A stretch of DNA of 64,000 nucleotides from Camelimonas lactis (GTDB lineage Bacteria > Pseudomonadota > Alphaproteobacteria > Rhizobiales > Beijerinckiaceae). The stretch covers positions 62,001-126,000 of the forward strand of contig NZ_SLWL01000007.1 of NCBI RefSeq assembly GCF_004342915.1. Reading direction: 5' to 3'. How positions within the stretch are numbered: position 1 is the stretch's first letter; every line of letters starts with the position of its first letter. A program made the position numbers and the translations under genes. The notes under the pieces were generated by a model. It ran no database searches. It was not told the origin of the DNA and saw only the letters and a program-made list of their open reading frames with translations. Of this stretch, positions 8,532-15,958 are shown in pieces.

Positions 8532-10159
8532 GATGCGGTTCCGTCCGCGGCGCCGGCGCGCCGGTTCGCGCGCGCCTGCAGCGCCAGAAGAATTGTGAGG
8601 TGGATCAGGAGAATGAGGGCGGCGCCGATGGCCAGGGCGCCAAACCCGCGAAAAACGTCGGCGTAGGCCAGCGTCATGGCCTGTTGCTGGGCTTTTTGCG
8701 CCAGCAGGCTGTATCCGGCGCCGGACGCGCCATGCGCCGACGCGGCAAGCTGCTCCACCCGCGCGCTCACCAGCGGATTGGCCATGGTAAGGTGCGCATA
8801 CATGGCGTCGAGGTGGACGCGGGTGCGAATGGCGACCCACGTGCCCGTCACCGCCGATCCCAGCGCCCCGCCGAGGCTCTGGGTCGAGAGGAACACCATG
8901 ATGAAGGTGAACAGGTTCTGTGGACCCTTCGCCAGGGCCGCCTGCAGGCCGATGGCCATGGCCGGCGGCATGAACAACCCCATGCCAAAGCCGATCATCG
9001 CCTGGCTCAGATACATCTGCTCCGGGCGGGTCAGCACGGTCACGCCGGCGTCCATCCACGAACCGGCGCCGAACAGCAGCAGCGCCGCGAGGTGCAGCAA
9101 CGGCGCCAGATGCGGCCTGCGCAGCAGGAACACGCAGCTCAGACCGCCAGCAGCGGTGGCGACCAGCACGATCAGCCACATGGTCCGCATCTGCTCGTTG
9201 AGCAGGCCAAGGTTCTGGAACAGGGCGAGGACACCCGACGACTGCTCCGACGTGATCATGCGGAACACCAGCATGACCCCGGCGAAATGCAGCACGCCCG
9301 GGCTGGCGATCCAGCGGAAGTCGAGAAACGGCGCGCTGCGGTTCAGCTCTATGACGGCAGCGCCGGCGCAACACAGAAAGGCGGCGGCGATCATCACGCC
9401 AAGAAACGGCGCGTCGGTCCACCAGTAGTAGCGACCGACGCCCAGCGTCAGGGCGATCAGGCCAAAGCCGACGGCGATCAGCAGGTAGCTGGCGACGTCC
9501 AGCCAGTGGATGGCCTTTTCGCGCGGAACCGGGGTCAGCGGCGTCAGCAGCACCATGGCGCAGGCGGCCAGGGCGGTGGCGGCTGTCATCAGGTACAGGC
9601 CATGCCAACCGCCGATATCAAACAGCGGCGGCGACAGCACCCGCGCCAGCGGCGCGCCGATGGACTGGAACGTCAGGGCGACCGACAGCCCCATGGAGAG
9701 GCGTTTGTCCGCCGGGGCCGCTTCCACCATGTAAAGAAAGTTGAGCGCCGACAGGGGCGCCGCCGCGACGCCGCTGGCGAATTGCACCAGCATGGCGGAG
9801 CCCAGGTCGTCGACGACCAGGTGCAGCAGCGTAACCAGCACAAAAACGAGAATGGCGCATTCGGCGAAACTGCGCAGCCCAAACTGCGCCCGCAGCTTGC
9901 GCAGCATCAGCGACAGGCTGGCGTAGGGCGCGATGTAGAGCGCCGTCAGCCAGGCGCCTTCCGTCGGCGTGGCGCCCAGTTGCCCCTGCACCTGTTGCAG
10001 GTTGGCGGTGAAGAAGTTCTGGCCCATGCCCTGGGCCAGCGCCAGCAGCAGGGCGGTGACGGCGCAAGCCCAGGGGCGGACGCGCGGCGCCGCCATCCAG
10101 GAGGCTGGCGCGGCGAGGCGTGGTCCCGAGCCGGTTCCGGAAGCAGCGGCGTCACGCAT
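8528..10159 (-). CDS. MFS drug exporter, EmrB/DHA2-like
   Basis: Inner-membrane proton-driven exporter of 543 residues with about 14 hydrophobic segments, the DHA2 (EmrB/QacA) arrangement. The MFS motif after the second helix is present in weakened form (LRKLRAQFGLR). The exporter belongs with the downstream adaptor, with which it overlaps by four bases, and its own start overlaps the stop of the marR gene by eight bases. The three genes therefore form a tightly coupled emrRAB-like unit. Likely substrates are hydrophobic drugs, uncouplers or aromatic acids, but this is inferred from the family only. Confidence 0.92.
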   Translation of the reverse strand: MRDAAASGTGSGPRLAAPASWMAAPRVRPWACAVTALLLALAQGMGQNFFTANLQQVQGQLGATPTEGAWLTALYIAPYASLSLMLRKLRAQFGLRSFAECAILVFVLVTLLHLVVDDLGSAMLVQFASGVAAAPLSALNFLYMVEAAPADKRLSMGLSVALTFQSIGAPLARVLSPPLFDIGGWHGLYLMTAATALAACAMVLLTPLTPVPREKAIHWLDVASYLLIAVGFGLIALTLGVGRYYWWTDAPFLGVMIAAAFLCCAGAAVIELNRSAPFLDFRWIASPGVLHFAGVMLVFRMITSEQSSGVLALFQNLGLLNEQMRTMWLIVLVATAAGGLSCVFLLRRPHLAPLLHLAALLLFGAGSWMDAGVTVLTRPEQMYLSQAMIGFGMGLFMPPAMAIGLQAALAKGPQNLFTFIMVFLSTQSLGGALGSAVTGTWVAIRTRVHLDAMYAHLTMANPLVSARVEQLAASAHGASGAGYSLLAQKAQQQAMTLAYADVFRGFGALAIGAALILLIHLTILLALQARANRRAGAADGTAS

Positions 10160-10649
10160 TGCGGTCGCCGTCCTCGCCGGCTTTTTCCGCCGTATGCACG
10201 CTGGACGAAATCACGGCGACAGCGCGCAGGACCCGGGTGGCGGCCTCCAGATCAGCGGCGGACACTCCGCCCAGCACCTCGGCCCGGGTGGCGCCGGCGA
10301 TGTCCCGCATGCGCGTCGCCGCCCGCCGCCCGGCGTCGGTCAGCGCCAGCTCCCGCACGCGACGATCGGATGGCGACACCTGCCGGGTCAGCCAGCCGCC
10401 CTGCTCCAGCCCATCGAGTATCCGGGCCAGCGTCGGCCCCTCGATGCCGAGGATATCCGCCAGCTCGCGCTGGTTCAGGCCGGCCCTGTCATCCAGAGTC
10501 ATCAGCACGCGGGCCCGCGCCAGGGTCATCCCCTCAAGGCGCACGCGCGCGTCGAACAGCGTGCGGATGCGGCGCTGGGCGAGAGACAGCGCTTCCATGA
10601 ACGCGGCGCGCTGACGGGGATCATTGGGGGCGGGAGAGGACTTATCCAT
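10152..10649 (-). CDS. MarR-family transcriptional regulator of the efflux operon
   Basis: A 165-residue winged-helix repressor. The core LNQRELADILGIEGPTLARILDGLE is a helix-turn-helix of MarR type, followed by the wing PSDRRVRELALTDAGR. MarR proteins act as dimers and release DNA on binding aromatic ligands. The gene is first in the operon with the MFS exporter and adaptor, so it most probably autoregulates the operon. Nested inverted repeats of TTAGC lie directly upstream of its ATG (10647-10649). The ribosome site is weak, which fits low-level repressor synthesis. Confidence 0.93.
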   Translation of the reverse strand: MDKSSPAPNDPRQRAAFMEALSLAQRRIRTLFDARVRLEGMTLARARVLMTLDDRAGLNQRELADILGIEGPTLARILDGLEQGGWLTRQVSPSDRRVRELALTDAGRRAATRMRDIAGATRAEVLGGVSAADLEAATRVLRAVAVISSSVHTAEKAGEDGDRNA

Positions 10650-10650
10650 G

Positions 10651-10682
10651 TTAGCCTAATTATTAGCGTGCTAACTGTTAGC
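10651..10682. promoter_or_regulatory. Candidate MarR operator: nested TTAGC inverted repeats
   Basis: Within 32 bases just upstream of the marR start are four copies of TTAGC/GCTAA. TTAGC-GT-GCTAA (10663-10674) is a perfect palindrome, GCTAAC-T-GTTAGC (10670-10682) is a second palindrome overlapping it, and a further TTAGC stands at 10651. Position and symmetry are those expected for autoregulation by a MarR dimer; binding is inferred. Confidence 0.7.
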
Positions 10683-10907
10683 CCCGTACTTAACCTGTGG
10701 ACGGGCTTCCGGCAACGGCGAGCGCCACATGGTGGCCATGACCGCCTGGCATGGCGGGCGGGCGCCCGACCCGGCGCCGCCAGCGTGATCGTGAGTGGGC
10801 CTTGCGGCCGCTTCGGCCTATGCCGGAAAAGGGATGGCCGGGGCCGCCGCGATGGTCCGCCGCCTTTCCCGGCAGCGTCCGGTCTGGCGCGAACACAGGG
10901 GATACAT

Positions 10908-11852
10908 GTGAAGCTGCTCAAGAAAGTCATTCTGCCGGCGCTGGCTGGCCTGGTGTTGTCGACCGCCGTGATGGCCGCCGACGTGGTCTATCCTGGCGCC
11001 GCGGGCGGCGGCCTCGTTCCACCGGCCGGCATGACCGCTTCCAAAAAATTCGCGGGCTTCGAGGACGCCGCCACCGGCTCGTCCATTCTCTTCGTCGACA
11101 TGCCGGCGGAAGCCTGGCCCCAGCTCAAAACCGGCATGACAGCGGAGGCCCTGAAACATCAGGGCGTCGAACTCTCCGGCCCGCCGCGCGAGGTGAAGCT
11201 GCCTGGCGGCGAGGCCGCCATCCTGCTGGCTGGCAAGCAGCGCATTCCCGCCGGCGTGTTCCGCAAATGGATCCTTGTGGCGCAGGGCAAGGACGCGACC
11301 CTGCTCATCACGGCGCAATCGCCGGAAACCGCCGCCAGCAAGCTCAGCGACGCCGACATGGAGAAGGCGTTGCTGGGACTGAAGACACGCGCCAGGCTGT
11401 CGGCGGAGCAACAGGTGGAAGCGCTGCCCTTCGCGGTGAAGGACAAGGCCGGCTTCCGTCTGGTCAATACGCTGGCCGGCTCGGCCCTGCTGCTGACTGA
11501 TGGCCCGGAAAACACGGTGAAGAATGCAGCGCAGCCGCTGGTGATCGTCGCCGGCAGCATGGCCGGTTCGCCGCCGGAGGCGCAGCGCAAACCGCTCGCC
11601 AGGGCAGCCTTCAGCTCGGTGGCCGGCGTCAACAACATCACGGTGAAGGACGAGAAGGCAGAAGCCGATGGCCGCATCGTCATCTCGGGAACCGGCAAGG
11701 ACGCCAGCTCCGGGGAGGCGGTGTCGATCATCCAGGTCGTGAGCTTCAACAAGGACGGGTTTATCCGTTCGATCCTCGTCACCCGCGAGGCTGACCTGGC
11801 GAAATATCGCGACCGCTTCCTCAAGCTGGCGGCGTCGGCCACGCCGCGATAG
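10908..11852 (+). CDS. Secreted protein of unknown function
   Basis: A 314-residue protein I do not recognise. The GTG start (10908-10910) is chosen because AGGGG stands eight bases upstream and because it places a clean signal peptide at the N-terminus: KLLKK, a hydrophobic core (ALAGLVLSTAV) and a cleavage site after AMA at about residue 23. The mature part is soluble, without membrane segments or clear catalytic motifs. It has two similar-looking halves, each with a charged/aliphatic alternation and an SILF or ALLLTD strand, so it may contain a duplicated alpha/beta domain. It is a monocistron transcribed away from the marR operon. Expected location is the periplasm. Confidence 0.8.
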   Translation: MKLLKKVILPALAGLVLSTAVMAADVVYPGAAGGGLVPPAGMTASKKFAGFEDAATGSSILFVDMPAEAWPQLKTGMTAEALKHQGVELSGPPREVKLPGGEAAILLAGKQRIPAGVFRKWILVAQGKDATLLITAQSPETAASKLSDADMEKALLGLKTRARLSAEQQVEALPFAVKDKAGFRLVNTLAGSALLLTDGPENTVKNAAQPLVIVAGSMAGSPPEAQRKPLARAAFSSVAGVNNITVKDEKAEADGRIVISGTGKDASSGEAVSIIQVVSFNKDGFIRSILVTREADLAKYRDRFLKLAASATPR

Positions 11853-11926
11853 GCGATATCCGGCGCGGCCGGATACCCTTTCCGTCATGCAGGGCGGGCG
11901 GGCAACCGCCCGTCAGAAGGGCGCCG

Positions 11927-14287
11927 TCAGAACGACACGGTCACGTGGGCCCGCACGGTCCGCCCCGGCAGCAGCACCTCGTCTTTCTTGAACGAGACGC
12001 TGTTGCGCATGCGGTCGTTGAGCAGATTGTCGCCGACGACGCCGAACACCACCTCTTTCGCGCCGACGGCGTTGGCGGGCAGCTTCACGCGGTAGTTCAG
12101 CTCGGCTTTCAGGTTGTTGTAGCCTGGCGTGCGGGTTTCATATTCCGCCACGTCATTCCGGGCGAAGGCGTGGGTCAGCAACACCCGGGCGAACAGGGCG
12201 TCGCTGCGAAAATAGACGCCGCCGCCAAGCCGCTGCTGCGGCAGGCGCGGGACCCAGGTTCCATCGTCGAACTTGGCGCGCACATAATCATAGCGTCCCT
12301 CGACACCAACCGCCCCGTCGCCGAGCTTCGCCAGATCGAACTGGCCAATGAACTCCGCGCCAGTAAACGTGGCGCCCTGTTGCGAATAGACGATCTGGCG
12401 CAGTTCATCGTCATGACCGCAGGACGCAAAGGTATGACCGCAGTTCACCCCGGTCAGGCGCTTGTAAATGAAGCCGGAATATTTGGTGTGATAGACACTG
12501 CCCTCGAAACGCACCGGCCCGTCCGCCTTCTTGAGGCTGAACTCAATGGTGCGCGCCCGCTCGATCTTCAGGTTGGGATCGCCGATCTCGAACGTGCCCG
12601 AGGCATGGTGCGCGCCGCGGGAGAACAGCTCGGCGGCCGTTGGCGCGCGCTCAACGTATTGCGCGTTCAGCGTGGCGACAATGTTGTGCCACGGCAGGGT
12701 GTATTGCACGCCGGCGCTGACGCTTTTCGGCGCGAAATCGCGTGATCGCGGCGACAGGGCAAGCTCGACGCCGTCCGGCAGGTAATCGGCCGGGAACAGC
12801 GCCGCCGATCCGTCGACATTCACGTAGCCGATGCGTCCGGCGACCTGCAGACGCCAGCTGTCGTTGATTTTCAGCTCCTCGAACAGGTAAGCGGCGATGG
12901 AGCGGGTTTCCGCCGGCGAGATCATGCCGCCGCCCTCCCCCGTGGCGTTCAGCTTCTGGCGCGCGCCATGCACGCCGAAAGCGCCGCTCCACGTTCCCAA
13001 CGCCGAGGACCACGGCGTGTGCTGCACCTCGACGCGCGCCTCCTGCTGGCGGTTGTAGAAGGTGGAGTGCAGCGTCTCGCCGGCCGCCGCCGTGGCGCCG
13101 CCATGGTCGTGGTCGTGGTCCTCATGGCCGTGCACGTCGTGATCCTGGTCGTGATCCTCGTGGTCGTGATCATGTTCCCCGTGCGCCAGGCCGTATTCGC
13201 GATGGCGATAATTCGAGGCGCCGGCCCAGAAGCGGATGGCGTCGATCCAGGCGCTGCCCGGCCGGTGTTCGCCCTTGAGCACAATCCTGTCCTCGACCAT
13301 GTCGATGCGACTGCGCAATTCGGCGGATTCGCCGCCTGGAATCTGGTAGTTGCTGCTGAGATGCGAATAGGCGAGGCCGATGAAACCGCTATCGGTGACC
13401 ATCGAAGCGCCGATGGCGGCGCCGCCGGAATTGACGCCCGAGTTGGCCTGGCGTCCGTCCGGCGTGGAATAATCGCCCGATTTTTGCCGGAAGAAGTCCG
13501 CATGCACCGCCACATTGCCGGCGCCGGCGTTGACCTCGCCCGCCGACGAATAACCGCGATTGGACGAACTGACGCCGTTCATGACGCGGGCGTTGACGCC
13601 GTTGACCGCCTTGTCCGGAATACGGTTGTTATCGAGGCTGACGACGCCGCCGATAGCCTGGGAGCCAAATCGCAGGGTGGCGGGCCCACGGATCACTTCA
13701 ATGCGCTCTGCGTTCAGCGGATTGACCGGCGCGGCGTGGTCCTCGCCCAGGGCAGAAACGCCCGAGGCGCCCACGCCATTTTCCTGGATGCTGACGCGAA
13801 AATTGTCGAGGCCGCGAATGACAGGCCGGCTGGCGCCTGGCGCGAAGGTGGTGGCGCTGACACCCGGGATATCGGCCACCGCCTCGCCAAGACTCTGCGG
13901 CTGGTTGCGCTCGATGTCGCTGCGCGAAACCACTGACACCGGCGCGAAGGAGCGCAGCGGCACGATCAGCATGCCAGGGACGGCCTCCTGACCGGCGCCC
14001 GCCGTCTGGCGAACCGTCACGGGCGTATCGGCGGTGACGTCGATGGTTGGCAGATCGATGACCTGGGCGTTACCGCTTCCCGCGCCCTCTTCGCCTGCCG
14101 CCCCGCTGGCGTGACCGGCGACGGCCAGGGCAACCACGGCGGCGCCGGCCAGTTTCCCGGCGCGCAGACGGCTGAGGCCGCCGCCACAACCCGTTGCGGT
14201 TGGCGCCGCGATCCTGCGGCCAGTGACAGGCGCGGCGTGAGATGACGCCGCAACGGCGGCGGCGGGAAACGGAATGTGCAACGACAT
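11927..14287 (-). CDS. znuD: TonB-dependent outer-membrane receptor, ZnuD-like (zinc uptake)
   Basis: Outer-membrane TonB receptor of 786 residues. After an unusually long signal region (hydrophobic core about 46-58) comes a TonB box around IDVTA (82-86), a plug domain with VIRGLDNFRVSIQENG and GPATLRFGSQAIGGVV, and a 22-strand-type barrel ending in VTVSF. An extracellular-loop-like stretch at about residues 365-400 is almost only His, Asp and Glu, and a Cys/His loop (NCGHTFASCGHDDE) follows later. Both features occur in ZnuD zinc receptors and fit capture of Zn(II). The start ATG 14285-14287 has an AGAGG site. The promoter is overlapped by a palindromic Zur/Fur-type box, matching derepression in zinc shortage. 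Heme uptake is an alternative or additional role known for ZnuD. Confidence 0.88.
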   Translation of the reverse strand: MSLHIPFPAAAVAASSHAAPVTGRRIAAPTATGCGGGLSRLRAGKLAGAAVVALAVAGHASGAAGEEGAGSGNAQVIDLPTIDVTADTPVTVRQTAGAGQEAVPGMLIVPLRSFAPVSVVSRSDIERNQPQSLGEAVADIPGVSATTFAPGASRPVIRGLDNFRVSIQENGVGASGVSALGEDHAAPVNPLNAERIEVIRGPATLRFGSQAIGGVVSLDNNRIPDKAVNGVNARVMNGVSSSNRGYSSAGEVNAGAGNVAVHADFFRQKSGDYSTPDGRQANSGVNSGGAAIGASMVTDSGFIGLAYSHLSSNYQIPGGESAELRSRIDMVEDRIVLKGEHRPGSAWIDAIRFWAGASNYRHREYGLAHGEHDHDHEDHDQDHDVHGHEDHDHDHGGATAAAGETLHSTFYNRQQEARVEVQHTPWSSALGTWSGAFGVHGARQKLNATGEGGGMISPAETRSIAAYLFEELKINDSWRLQVAGRIGYVNVDGSAALFPADYLPDGVELALSPRSRDFAPKSVSAGVQYTLPWHNIVATLNAQYVERAPTAAELFSRGAHHASGTFEIGDPNLKIERARTIEFSLKKADGPVRFEGSVYHTKYSGFIYKRLTGVNCGHTFASCGHDDELRQIVYSQQGATFTGAEFIGQFDLAKLGDGAVGVEGRYDYVRAKFDDGTWVPRLPQQRLGGGVYFRSDALFARVLLTHAFARNDVAEYETRTPGYNNLKAELNYRVKLPANAVGAKEVVFGVVGDNLLNDRMRNSVSFKKDEVLLPGRTVRAHVTVSF

Positions 14288-14297
14288 GGCGACCTCT

Positions 14298-14338
14298 TTA
14301 TGCAATGTTATTACATAAATTGATCGGGGCGCCGTCAA
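14298..14338 (-). promoter_or_regulatory. znuD promoter covered by a Zur-like palindrome
   Basis: On the minus strand a -35 TTGACG (14333-14338) and a -10 TGTAAT (14310-14315) are separated by 17 bases. The -10 lies inside a 21-base inverted repeat (14298-14318) with arms TTATGyAAT and ATTrCATAA, of the A+T-rich symmetric kind bound by Zur/Fur-family repressors. A bound repressor would occlude RNA polymerase. The promoter and palindrome are seen in the sequence; assignment to Zur rests on the zinc-receptor gene downstream. Confidence 0.75.
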
Positions 14339-14342
14339 CCGG

Positions 14343-14363
14343 TTAAGCAACAATGTTGCATAA
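14343..14363. promoter_or_regulatory. Second Zur-like palindrome upstream of the znuD -35
   Basis: A 21-base inverted repeat with central GCAAC-AAT-GTTGC and outer TTAA/ATAA ends. It resembles the box at 14298-14318 and its centre is 45 bases away, about four helical turns. It sits just upstream of the znuD -35 and about 100 bases before the likely promoter of the divergent aminotransferase gene, so it could strengthen repression of znuD or act on both genes. Confidence 0.6.
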
Positions 14364-14517
14364 TTGTCCACAGATGCGGCGGCGTCGCGATGACGGCGCG
14401 CATCCGCCATCCCGTCCTGCCCTGCGCCGGAGACGGCGCTGCCATTACGTCAGTATTATTGACACATCTGGGAAGGCTGTGATTGGTACGGCAACCAACG
14501 AGCCGAGGTTTGTCCCG

Positions 14518-15741
14518 ATGTTGAGCTGGGAGCAGGTTTTCGCCACGCGCGCGTCGCGCATGAAGGCGTCCGAAATTCGCGAGCTGCTGAAGCTCCTTGA
14601 GCGGCCGGACATTATTTCGTTCGCCGGCGGCATACCGGATCCGGCGCTGTTCCCGAAAGACGCCTTCGCCCAGGCTTACGCCGAGGTGCTCTCCGGCCCC
14701 GACGCCGCCGCCGGCCTGCAATATTCGGTGAGCGAAGGCTACCCGCCCCTGCGCGAATGGCTGGTGGGGCAACTGGCCAAACTCGCCATTCCCTGCACCA
14801 TCGACAATGTTTTCATCGTCTCCGGTTCGCAGCAGGGGCTGGACTATCTGGGCAAGCTGTTTCTGTCGCCGAAAGACACGGCGCTGGTCACCCGGCCGAC
14901 CTATCTGGGCGCCTTGCAGGCCTTCAACGCCTATGAGCCGACCTATGATGAGCTGAACCTGGGCGGCAACCGCACGCCGGACGCTTACCGCGCGACCGCG
15001 GCGCAGGCCGGCGGCCGCGTCAAATTCGCCTACCTGTCGGCGGATTTCGCCAACCCGACCGGCGAAACCCTTGACCGCGCCGGCCGCGAAAAGCTGCTCT
15101 ATCTGGCGGCGGAACTGGACATTCCGGTGATCGAGGACGCCGCCTACCAGTCCCTGCGCTACGAGGGTGAGGCGATCCCGCCCATCATGGCCCTGGACAT
15201 CGCCCGTTGCGGCGACATCGACGCGTCGCGGACGATCTATTGCGGCAGCTTCTCCAAGACGCTGGCGCCTGGCCTGCGCGTCGGCTTCATCGTCGCGGCG
15301 GCGCCAATCATCCGCAAACTGGTGCTGATGAAGCAGGCGGCGGACCTGCATTCCTCCACCATCAACCAGATGGCGATCGCCCATGTGGCGGGCGGAATTT
15401 TCGACGCCCAGGTGGCGAAAATCCGCGCCGTCTACCGCGAGCGCCGCGACGCCATGCTCGACGCCCTCGCCAGGCACATGCCGGAAGGCGTGCGCTGGAC
15501 CCACCCGGAAGGCGGCATGTTCATCTGGATCACCCTGCCCGCCGGCATGAACGGAGCGGCTTTGCTGGCCCGCGCCATCGAAACCGAGAAGGTGGCCTTC
15601 GTTCCGGGCCAGGCGTTTCACGCCGATGGCGGCGGCGCCAACACCCTGCGCGTCAGCTTCTCCTGCGCTGATCCCGCTACCATCGCCGAAGGCATTTCGC
15701 GGCTCGGCCGTGTGATCAGTCTCGAACGGCTCGCCGCCTGA
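14518..15741 (+). CDS. PLP-dependent aminotransferase (class I/II, MocR/LysN-like catalytic domain)
   Basis: Fold-type I aminotransferase of 407 residues acting in the cytoplasm. The start MLSWEQVFATRASRMKASEIRELLKL and the segment IISFAGGIPDPALFP are those of the 2-aminoadipate/aromatic aminotransferase group related to the MocR catalytic domain, here without a GntR DNA-binding domain. The PLP-binding lysine is Lys247 in GSFSKTLAPGLRVG. I chose ATG 14518 over upstream in-frame codons because it fits the family start and because a consensus-like -35 TTGACA lies at 14459-14464, leaving a short leader. Substrate (aromatic, branched-chain or 2-aminoadipate) is undetermined. It is divergent from znuD, with no evident functional link. 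Confidence 0.9.
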   Translation: MLSWEQVFATRASRMKASEIRELLKLLERPDIISFAGGIPDPALFPKDAFAQAYAEVLSGPDAAAGLQYSVSEGYPPLREWLVGQLAKLAIPCTIDNVFIVSGSQQGLDYLGKLFLSPKDTALVTRPTYLGALQAFNAYEPTYDELNLGGNRTPDAYRATAAQAGGRVKFAYLSADFANPTGETLDRAGREKLLYLAAELDIPVIEDAAYQSLRYEGEAIPPIMALDIARCGDIDASRTIYCGSFSKTLAPGLRVGFIVAAAPIIRKLVLMKQAADLHSSTINQMAIAHVAGGIFDAQVAKIRAVYRERRDAMLDALARHMPEGVRWTHPEGGMFIWITLPAGMNGAALLARAIETEKVAFVPGQAFHADGGGANTLRVSFSCADPATIAEGISRLGRVISLERLAA

Positions 15742-15871
15742 AGCGGGAGCCCCGGAACCCCGGAACCCCAGCCCGCCAAGGCCCGGTTCTTGCCCTGGTG
15801 GGCCGGAGTTTTCTGATCCGGGACAGGCCGGTTTCTTTCCTCCAGGGACACGCCGTCGGCTCCACAGCAAC

Positions 15872-15904
15872 AAACCCCCGGCCTCACGGCCGGGGGTTTT
15901 TGTT
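15872..15904. terminator. Bidirectional Rho-independent terminator
   Basis: Perfect 12-base-pair stem (AAACCCCCGGCC, loop TCAC, right arm 15888-15899) followed by a T-rich tail on the plus strand and preceded by CAACAAA. It lies between the convergent 3' ends of the aminotransferase gene (15741) and the RND transporter gene (15959) and can serve both. Confidence 0.9.
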
Positions 15905-15958
15905 TTCGGGATCCAGACGCTTCTGGAAGCAGGGCGCGGCCTCCGCGCCCTGAATGCG

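Noticed and set aside
8600-10600. Plus-strand open frame of 666 codons opposite the MFS and MarR genes
   Set aside because: Low-complexity product, no start signal, and it covers two well-identified minus-strand genes.
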